NCBI GenBank assembly: GCA_026014845.1
Contig: JAOZHM010000168.1
Coordinates: forward strand, 1-5,847
Origin: Candidatus Bathyarchaeota archaeon
GTDB lineage: Archaea; Thermoproteota; Bathyarchaeia; Bathyarchaeales; Bathycorpusculaceae
Reading direction: 5' to 3'
DNA: 5,847 bases
Below, in pieces: positions 1-4,751 of the stretch. The position numbers and the translations under genes are program-made. The notes beneath the pieces were generated by a model. It worked only from the letters and a program-made list of their open reading frames with translations. It searched no databases and was not told the DNA's origin. Within the stretch, counting starts at the first letter, position 1; each line of letters starts with the position of its first letter.

Positions 1-929
1 CCTGGGCGGCTGTTGTTTTCGAGGATTTTGGGTCCTCTGTCTGTGTGGATGAAGGCTACGTAGAAGGGCATTCCTCTCAGGGCTGTGTTGTCTGCAGCTT
101 TCAGTTTTCCAAAAATTTTTCTAATTATTTCTATTTCCTTAGCTCTGTCAGCATCCGACATGAAGGGCAATACGTCGCCAACGTTTTTGTATGAACCCAT
201 ACCTCCGGTGTTTGGTCCGCTGTCGCCGTCGAAGGCTCTTTTGTAGTCTCTTGTTTCTGGCAACGGGACCAAGTGCTTACCGTCGCAAAAGGCTTGAAAG
301 CTGGATTCTTCTCCTTCAACTTTTTCTTCTATTATGACTGATCCGTATTGGAAGTTTGCTAGGAAATGTTCGAAAAGTTGTTGGCGGCTTGTGAAGTGAT
401 CTCCCCACACGCCTACGCCTTTTCCAGCCGCTGGCTTGTCTGGCTTAACAACAGCCTTATTTTCGAGTTCGTCAAGCCACGTGTAAACAGTCTTTTTTAC
501 TTGTTCTTGGCTTTTGTAGTCTTTTGGGTTGAAAATCTTAAAGCGGGGATTTATTTCTGGCACGATTTCTTGAAATAACCGTCGCTGGGCAACTTTGCTC
601 GCTTCTATGGCGTATTTTTTTGTTGGACAGACTACTGGTATGCTTGTTCGCTTTTCTACAAGGTCGCGTACGCCGTTTATTATGGGTTTTTCTGGGCCAA
701 CTATGCCGAAGTCTATTTTTTCTTTGTTTGCTTCTGCGAATTTACAGATTTCCTCTACGTTTAAGTCGGGTATTACTACATGCTTTACTGATTTTTTCAC
801 GTTGAAGGGGTTTCGCTGTTTATCAGCAATGTAAAGTTCTACGTCGTAGTTCATGCTTCGTTTGAAAGCGTCAACCATTGCCACGGCTCTTGCACCATAG
901 GAAACAACCAGTATGCCTACTTTCTTCAT
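1..929 (-). CDS. purD: Phosphoribosylamine--glycine ligase (GAR synthetase), 3' end cut by the window edge
   Basis: ATP-grasp enzyme of purine synthesis that joins glycine to 5-phosphoribosylamine, using ATP, to give GAR; cytosolic. I translated the frame by hand from ATG at 929: 309 complete codons with no stop, so the gene continues past position 1. Visible family motifs are GPEKPIINGVRD (residues 78-89), the ATP-grasp glycine loop VVKPDKPAAGKGVGVW (160-175), EEKVEGEES (201-209), and DYKRAFDGDSGPNTGGMG (228-245). The last residues, LENNSRPG, are the start of the usual N-x-R-x-G-D-P-E metal/ATP site. The normal family length is about 420-440 residues, so roughly a quarter is missing. The N-terminal loop reads VVSYGARAVAM where bacterial enzymes have GSGGREHA. 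The gene starts 53 bp after purF on the same strand, consistent with a purFD operon. No strong Shine-Dalgarno precedes the ATG. Confidence 0.95.
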   Translation of the reverse strand, partial: MKKVGILVVSYGARAVAMVDAFKRSMNYDVELYIADKQRNPFNVKKSVKHVVIPDLNVEEICKFAEANKEKIDFGIVGPEKPIINGVRDLVEKRTSIPVVCPTKKYAIEASKVAQRRLFQEIVPEINPRFKIFNPKDYKSQEQVKKTVYTWLDELENKAVVKPDKPAAGKGVGVWGDHFTSRQQLFEHFLANFQYGSVIIEEKVEGEESSFQAFCDGKHLVPLPETRDYKRAFDGDSGPNTGGMGSYKNVGDVLPFMSDADRAKEIEIIRKIFGKLKAADNTALRGMPFYVAFIHTDRGPKILENNSRP

Positions 930-982
930 AAGTAACCCATCAAATTACAAGAATAAACATGAAACCTTAATTTATTTTCCTA

Positions 983-2488
983 CTATGCCTTTTCGACGAC
1001 TTCTGCTATCTCGTATAGTCTTCCCGTTTCCTCGTAGCCTTTCATGAACCTTTTCTTCATTTCATCCGCTATTTTTTGCGCCAACGGCGTTGGATACTTG
1101 CCTGTCAAACATGCTAGGCACAGTTGATCTCGATTGAAGCCCGTTGCTTTTATCAACCCTTCTATCGACTGGTAGCACACGGCGTCTGCGCCTATGATCT
1201 CTGTTATTTCTTCTGCGCTGTGCTTTGAGCCTATCAGTTGACCGTATGTTGCCATGTCTATTCCGTAAAAGCATGGTCCAATTATTCGCGGAAAAGTTAT
1301 GAATACGTAAACTTTTTTGGCTCCCATTTTGCGCAGTTTCTCTATTGTGACTTTTGTTGTGTCTCCTCTGACTATGCTGTCGTCTGTTACTATGACTCGT
1401 TTTGCCCTGATTTTTGGTGCTAGGATGTTAATTTTCTTGTCGATCGTTGAATATCGTTCCCTATTTAGCAGAATAAAAGCTCTTTCAGTCACATAACGAT
1501 GTCTGCGTGAGGCACGTTCCCATCTTAAGCCAGACTCTTCATGAACCCCTAAAGCTGCATCATCACCAGTCTCCGGCAAAGAAAGAATCATGTCTGCATC
1601 CTTAGCAATGTCCGGATTCTCCCTAACGAGGTTTCTCCCGAATTCTTCGCGGATTTCATAAACGTATTTTTCGTCAAAGCGCGAGTCTGGTCTTGCGAAA
1701 TACGCGAATTCAAAGGCACAGAATGCTCTTTTTCGCCTATTTACGAGTTTTTCCCTTCGAAATCCATCCTTTGAAGTTGTTACGAGTTCGCCGGGTTCAA
1801 GTTCAAAGTCTCTTTCGAGTTCGTTTATGTTTAGGCCGACTGTTTCTGATGAGAACGCGTAGGTTGAGTGGTCTTTGTTGTGTCCAGCGCATAATGGTCT
1901 TATTCCGTAGGGATCTTTGAAGGCGAAGAATTTGCCATCTTTTGTTATGCCAGCCACTGAGAAGGCTCCTTCGATTTCTTGCATGCACGTTTTAACGGCT
2001 GAAGCCAGATCTTTGTCTTTTGTTAGTTCAATTAGGAGTTTGTGGCAGATTAGGTCTGCATCGCATTCATAAGAGAAAGCGGGGAATTCTTTGCTTATTT
2101 CTTTTTTAAGTTGGAGTGTGTTGACAACGTTGCCATTGAAGGAAATAGCTAGTCTTAGACTGTTTTTTGATGCTGTAACTGGTTGTGTGCCTTTTATTAA
2201 TGATTTTTCGTCTGTTTTTCCAGAGGTTGTGTATCTGACGTTTCCGATGCCTATGTGTCCGGGCAATCGTCCGAACCATTCTTGGATTGCGTTTGTTTTT
2301 AGTTTTGGCACAAGGTCTAAGCTTCTGTGAACATGAATTTTTCCGTTGTTATAGGTTAGGAAGCCGTGGGACTGGTGCCCTCTATGATTTTGAGCCCTTA
2401 AGCCCCAATATATGTAGGAGAATATGGGCTGTTTTTGGAAGTTTATTGCCCCGAATACTCCACACGCGATTTTTAACTGCGCTCCCAT
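983..2488 (-). CDS. purF: Amidophosphoribosyltransferase (glutamine PRPP amidotransferase)
   Basis: Catalyses the first committed step of purine synthesis, PRPP + glutamine to phosphoribosylamine. I choose ATG at 2488 (501 residues). The frame is open to a TTG at 2518, but the best TATA box (2520-2527) would put the transcript start near 2497, downstream of that TTG. Numbering from this ATG, an 8-residue propeptide precedes the nucleophile Cys9 (CGVFGAI). The N-terminal glutaminase domain has NVRYTTSG (83-90), FNGNVVN (117-123) and KDPYGIRPL (191-199). The PRPP loop VTDDSIVRGDT is at 367-377. Four cysteines at the positions known as 4Fe-4S ligands in the Bacillus-type enzyme are present (Cys257, Cys406 in GPCFYGIDM, Cys457 and Cys460 in CLACLTGKYPTP), so a cluster is likely. 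The flexible active-site loop is divergent (RRHRYVTERAFI). Purine feedback inhibition is usual for the family. Confidence 0.97.
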   Translation of the reverse strand: MGAQLKIACGVFGAINFQKQPIFSYIYWGLRAQNHRGHQSHGFLTYNNGKIHVHRSLDLVPKLKTNAIQEWFGRLPGHIGIGNVRYTTSGKTDEKSLIKGTQPVTASKNSLRLAISFNGNVVNTLQLKKEISKEFPAFSYECDADLICHKLLIELTKDKDLASAVKTCMQEIEGAFSVAGITKDGKFFAFKDPYGIRPLCAGHNKDHSTYAFSSETVGLNINELERDFELEPGELVTTSKDGFRREKLVNRRKRAFCAFEFAYFARPDSRFDEKYVYEIREEFGRNLVRENPDIAKDADMILSLPETGDDAALGVHEESGLRWERASRRHRYVTERAFILLNRERYSTIDKKINILAPKIRAKRVIVTDDSIVRGDTTKVTIEKLRKMGAKKVYVFITFPRIIGPCFYGIDMATYGQLIGSKHSAEEITEIIGADAVCYQSIEGLIKATGFNRDQLCLACLTGKYPTPLAQKIADEMKKRFMKGYEETGRLYEIAEVVEKA

Positions 2489-2519
2489 GTTTGGCAATAA
2501 GAGACGCCTATTTATCAAC

Positions 2520-2527
2520 TTTTATAA
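2520..2527 (-). promoter_or_regulatory. TATA box of the purF-purD unit
   Basis: On the minus strand this reads TTATAAAA, a good archaeal box A. Its centre is about 35 bp upstream of the ATG at 2488. With the usual 26-27 bp from box centre to start, transcription would begin near 2497 and leave a leader of about 9 nt. No Shine-Dalgarno is visible in that leader (GCCAAAC before ATG), as expected of a short-leader or leaderless archaeal mRNA. This box is the main reason for rejecting the upstream TTG start. The start site is predicted, not observed. Confidence 0.6.
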
Positions 2528-2599
2528 CATTTTCAACTAAAAAGTACGCTAGCTTTTCCAAATTGTGTGAACCATCAAATCGGTAGGATTGGCTATTTT

Positions 2600-2611
2600 A
2601 GCGCGCGCGCT
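2600..2611. repeat. 12-bp alternating GC palindrome
   Basis: AGCGCGCGCGCT is a perfect palindrome containing (GC)5, set in otherwise AT-rich sequence (TATTTT before, TTTATCC after). It lies about 105 bp upstream of the predicted purF start site. Strictly alternating purine-pyrimidine GC runs are the classic Z-DNA-prone sequence, and the palindrome could also be a protein-binding site. No U-tract follows it in either direction, so it is not a bacterial-type terminator. Confidence 0.7.
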
Positions 2612-2676
2612 TTATCCCTTCTGTAGAATACCTCTATAAAACAAAAATAGAATATTTCACGCATATGTTTCTATGC

Positions 2677-2683
2677 AAAAAAA
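2677..2683 (-). terminator. T7 run, possible archaeal terminator
   Basis: The minus strand reads ATATTTTTTTGC here. Archaeal RNA polymerase terminates at runs of T in the non-template strand without needing a hairpin. This run could end aspS read-through, or the short unit predicted at 2697-2738. A weak inverted repeat (GCATA / TATGC, 2661-2676) lies just downstream on the minus strand. Confidence 0.35.
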
Positions 2684-2696
2684 TATAGGGGGTCTA
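2684..2696. repeat. Direct repeat copy 1: TATA-GGGGG-TCTA
   Basis: The plus strand reads TATAGGGGGTCTA. A second copy with the same order of elements (TATATAA, six G, TCTA) lies at 2763-2779, 83 bp away. The shared exact core is GGGGGTCTA (TAGACCCCC on the minus strand), with a TATA run on the same side in both. The two copies flank the short ORF at 2697-2738. Confidence 0.5.
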
Positions 2697-2738
2697 TCAG
2701 TATTGCAACCGAAAAACTCCAAAAATCCCTTCGAGCAT
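2697..2738 (-). CDS. Possible leaderless 13-codon micro-ORF (speculative)
   Basis: Reads MLEGIFGVFRLQY then TGA. The ATG at 2738 lies about 27 bp from the centre of the TATATATA box at 2760-2769, exactly where a leaderless archaeal start would fall, and a T7 run follows the stop by 13 bp. The arrangement of box, ATG, stop and T-run looks like a miniature transcription unit. Nothing in the peptide is recognisable and an ORF this short can arise by chance. It may be a small RNA or a leader upstream of purF instead. Confidence 0.2.
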   Translation of the reverse strand: MLEGIFGVFRLQY

Positions 2739-2759
2739 GAACGTCAGAACGGGTTCAAC

Positions 2760-2769
2760 CTATATATAA
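2760..2769. promoter_or_regulatory. TATATATAA box, orientation uncertain
   Basis: CTATATATAA is a near-symmetric TATA element. Read leftward it would place a start near 2738, on the ATG of the micro-ORF. Read rightward it would place a start near 2791, inside the T-rich tail of aspS. The leftward copy is preceded by a C run, unlike the A/G-rich BRE usual in archaea, which weakens that reading. Confidence 0.35.
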
Positions 2770-2779
2770 GGGGGGTCTA
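2763..2779. repeat. Direct repeat copy 2: TATATAA-GGGGGG-TCTA
   Basis: Plus strand TATATAAGGGGGGTCTA, the partner of the copy at 2684-2696. It runs into the 8-bp palindrome GTCTAGAC (2775-2782). Two copies, 83 bp apart in a non-coding gap, may be paired binding sites or the remains of a local duplication. Confidence 0.5.
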
Positions 2780-2780
2780 G

Positions 2781-2806
2781 ACAAACAGAGAACAAAAGAG
2801 AAAACA
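2781..2806 (-). terminator. T-rich termination region after aspS
   Basis: On the minus strand this stretch is a run of T-clusters (TTTTCTCTTTTG, then TTCTCTGTTTG) beginning about 33 bp after the aspS stop. Such multi-cluster T-rich tails are typical archaeal intrinsic terminators. No stable hairpin is needed or seen. It is the best candidate for the end of the alba-nusA-like-aspS transcript. Confidence 0.45.
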
Positions 2807-2838
2807 CCTAGAACTGTTGCCAACATTTCCAAGAAAAC

Positions 2839-4158
2839 CTATGGCGTAAGCCTAAACTTGTCTCTCGGATAAAGCGTCACTTCTCTGATGTTCTTTTTGT
2901 CAGTCAACATCATTGTCAATCTTTCCAGACCTATAGCCCATCCTGCATGAGGAGGCATACCATAATCAAAGGCTTTCAAATGATGTTTGAAGGATTCTGG
3001 ATGCAGACCCTTCTCCTTCAACCGTTTTATCAGAAGCTCTTTAGACGCAATTCTTGTTCCGCCGGAAGCTAGTTCTATCCAACTCCACATTAGGTCGAAA
3101 CCTTCACAAATTTCTGGATTATCATCGCGTGGCTTAATGTAGAAGGCTTTTGAATGTGTCGGCCAGTCAACTATGAAGTAAAAGTGTGGGTGAATTTCTC
3201 CTAAAGTTCTGAAGGCTGGTGTTGGTATGTCCTCGCCCCACGGGATTTCTATGCCTTCCCGCTTCAAATCTTGCAGCACATCATCATATTTTAGGCGTTT
3301 AAAGGGCACTTTTGGCACTTTGACATTGTATTTTAGCTTTACCAGCTCATTGTGGCATTTTTCATCAACAACCTTGCATGCGAAATGCATAAGCTGTTCA
3401 AGCAGCTGCATCACACTCTCAGCTGTGGCAAAAGCTTGCTCAATGTCTATTGAAACAAACTCGCTTAAGTGACGACGTGTATGAGACTCCTCAGCCCTGA
3501 AAAACGGTCCCACTTCAAAAACCTTTTCGAAGCTCATGACAAGCTCTTCCTTATACAATTGCGGGCTTTGAGCAAGAAACGCTTTCTTCTCAAAATATTC
3601 AACAGGGAACAGTGCTGCTCCGCCTTCAGTTGCCGAAGCAATAATGCGTGGAGTATGGGCTTCTATGAATCCTCTTTCAAACAGGAAATTTCGTATTGCC
3701 TCTACGGCTGTGTGCTGAATTTTGAAAACAGCCAAGTTCTCTTCTTGGCAAAGGTCCAACGCCCGAGCGTCCAGCCGAACGTCTATGTTTGCCGGTGTTT
3801 TTCCCGTTATGTCAATTGGCAAACGAAGTACAGCTGTGCTGAAAATCCTAATCTCCTTCGGTATCACTTCGATGCCTCTGGGCGTCATCTCAGTCTTTTT
3901 CACAACACCTTTCACACCGATACTGTATCTTTTCTGTAAAACGTCAGACTTCGACAACACTTCGCTACTCACCTTTTTCCTCGGCACAGTGACTTGTATT
4001 GTTCCTTCCCTATCCTGCATTATTATGAAGCGTATTCCACCTAGGTCGCGTATCTCTTGAACCCAGCCGAAAAGTGTGACTTCTTGGCCGTCAAGTTCAG
4101 GTTTAACATCAACAGAATAGTGGGTTCTACGCCAATCACCAATTGAGTCCAACTTCAT
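2839..4158 (-). CDS. aspS: Aspartyl-tRNA synthetase, archaeal type
   Basis: Class IIb synthetase that charges tRNA with aspartate; 439 residues, the normal length for the short archaeal/eukaryal form without the bacterial GAD insertion. An N-terminal OB-fold anticodon-binding domain (about 12-110; VTLFGWVQEIRDLGG at 27-41) precedes the catalytic core. Motif 1 lies around FIEAHTPRI (164-172), the flipping loop is TEGGAALFP (177-185), and the substrate loop is QSPQLYK (197-203). Motif 2 is FRAEESHTRRHLSEF (220-234). Asp355 and Glu362 are the probable Mg/ATP ligands, Arg369 the aspartate-binding arginine, and motif 3 is around GLERL (410-414). Gln34 and Pro93 sit at the two positions known to govern tRNA discrimination, and Pro93 suggests a non-discriminating enzyme that also charges tRNA-Asn. 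QSPQLYK favours AspRS over the related AsnRS. The gene starts 15 bp after the nusA-like stop with only a weak GGGCGTGA ribosome site, so co-transcription is likely. Confidence 0.96.
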   Translation of the reverse strand: MKLDSIGDWRRTHYSVDVKPELDGQEVTLFGWVQEIRDLGGIRFIIMQDREGTIQVTVPRKKVSSEVLSKSDVLQKRYSIGVKGVVKKTEMTPRGIEVIPKEIRIFSTAVLRLPIDITGKTPANIDVRLDARALDLCQEENLAVFKIQHTAVEAIRNFLFERGFIEAHTPRIIASATEGGAALFPVEYFEKKAFLAQSPQLYKEELVMSFEKVFEVGPFFRAEESHTRRHLSEFVSIDIEQAFATAESVMQLLEQLMHFACKVVDEKCHNELVKLKYNVKVPKVPFKRLKYDDVLQDLKREGIEIPWGEDIPTPAFRTLGEIHPHFYFIVDWPTHSKAFYIKPRDDNPEICEGFDLMWSWIELASGGTRIASKELLIKRLKEKGLHPESFKHHLKAFDYGMPPHAGWAIGLERLTMMLTDKKNIREVTLYPRDKFRLTP

Positions 4159-4173
4159 GAGTTCACGCCCTAA

Positions 4174-4683
4174 CTAGTCTGCAAACTCTACACGGAGAGT
4201 CATGTTGCGAACTTTACGAGCAATCCCCTTTAAAGCCTTTACATTAAAAGGCGGCTGCCTCCCACGCCTCTTCCTCAAAATAACCCTAGTCTCAGTTGTT
4301 CCATCAGGCAGCCAAATAGTGTTTATCGCAACTATACTCAAAGGAGCAAATAAATCCTCCAAAAACTTTCTATCGTCAGCACCATACTCCAAAACACGAA
4401 TGGCCCTACCAACTTTAGCCCCCAAAGCCTTAATGATCTTTCCACCATAACCCAAAAGACGAGGAACATCACCCCGCCCAACAACTACAGCCAACGTATT
4501 ATCAACATCCACAGCCTTATGAAAATAAACATTCTGAAGGGAAGGATATTTCTCCTCCAAGGACAAAAGTAACCGGGCGATTTTTAGGTCTAATTCGCTT
4601 ATTTCTCCAGACTTAACTCTCGCCAAACATCTTTGACATAGCATCCCACTTCTTAAACAGAAGTTACATAGTGCAGTTTTCAC
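4174..4683 (-). CDS. NusA-like KH-domain protein with N-terminal zinc motif
   Basis: 169 residues. Cys6-x2-Cys9 and Cys16-x2-Cys19 form a four-cysteine zinc site. A helical linker (about 28-48) leads to a first KH domain (about 55-100) with the GxxG loop intact as Gly78-Tyr-Gly-Gly81 in LLGYGGKIIKAL. A second KH-like region follows (about 113-167; APLSIVAINTIWLPDG, then a basic RKRRGRQPP stretch) with no clear GxxG. Tandem KH domains without the bacterial N-terminal and S1 domains are the hallmark of archaeal NusA homologues, thought to bind RNA at the transcribing polymerase; that role is inferred. The start is GTG at 4683, supported by GGAGGG 11 nt upstream. That site lies in a potential hairpin. 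Codons strongly favour T or G in third position, unlike alba just upstream. It could instead act as a general RNA-binding protein. Confidence 0.85.
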   Translation of the reverse strand: MKTALCNFCLRSGMLCQRCLARVKSGEISELDLKIARLLLSLEEKYPSLQNVYFHKAVDVDNTLAVVVGRGDVPRLLGYGGKIIKALGAKVGRAIRVLEYGADDRKFLEDLFAPLSIVAINTIWLPDGTTETRVILRKRRGRQPPFNVKALKGIARKVRNMTLRVEFAD

Positions 4684-4694
4684 CTAGAAAAGTA

Positions 4695-4715
4695 CCCTCC
4701 ACAAATAAAGGAGGG
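4695..4715 (-). promoter_or_regulatory. Hairpin containing the ribosome-binding site of the nusA-like gene
   Basis: On the minus strand CCCTCC (4715-4710) and GGAGGG (4700-4695) form a perfect 6-bp inverted repeat around a 9-nt AT-rich loop (TTTATTTGT). The GGAGGG arm is the only good Shine-Dalgarno before the GTG at 4683. In any transcript reading through from alba, the stem would hide that site. The loop is also TATA-like, so an internal promoter is an alternative reading. Confidence 0.45.
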
Positions 4716-4751
4716 GCGGCGGAGCTTTGGGAGTATATGTATAATCAGCGT

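Larger units (their letters stand above)
2528..2838. other. Non-coding gap between aspS and purF, about 310 bp
   Basis: Both flanking genes point left, so this stretch must hold the 3' end of the aspS transcript and the purF regulatory region. No conserved protein, tRNA or rRNA is recognisable on either strand. It contains T-rich stretches on the minus strand just after aspS, a TATATATAA motif, two copies of a TATA/G-run repeat, a T7 run, a TATAAA box on the plus strand near 2635, and a 12-bp GC palindrome. These are listed separately. The density of promoter-like and terminator-like elements is high for a simple spacer, which suggests a small RNA, leader or regulatory function, but nothing here identifies one. 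Confidence 0.6.

Noticed and set aside
366..834. Plus-strand frames with hydrophobic, membrane-like translations
   Set aside because: They are antisense to purD; the hydrophobicity comes from T-rich complement of Lys/Glu-rich codons.
930..982. A separate promoter and 4-codon upstream ORF (ATG at 940) before purD
   Set aside because: The spacer is short and AT-rich with no convincing TATA box; the tiny ORF overlapping the purD start is likely chance.
2661..2676. GCATA-TGTTTC-TATGC hairpin as a bacterial-type terminator
   Set aside because: The stem is only 5 bp and the T-run precedes rather than follows it on the minus strand; the run alone is the better archaeal signal.
2741..2760. GGGTTCAACC, resembling a tRNA T-arm
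   Set aside because: No matching acceptor, D or anticodon stems can be built around it on either strand.
2489..2838. C/D-box guide RNA in the long gap
   Set aside because: I found no RTGATGA box paired with CTGA at suitable spacing on either strand.
3469..3939. 156-codon open frame on the plus strand
   Set aside because: It lies entirely antisense to aspS, whose conserved motifs are uninterrupted, and its translation shows no domain or family pattern.
2839..4158. AsnRS, or the AspRS-like asparagine synthetase
   Set aside because: QSPQLYK and the N-terminal THYS/OB-domain layout match AspRS, and the asparagine synthetase paralogue lacks the OB domain.
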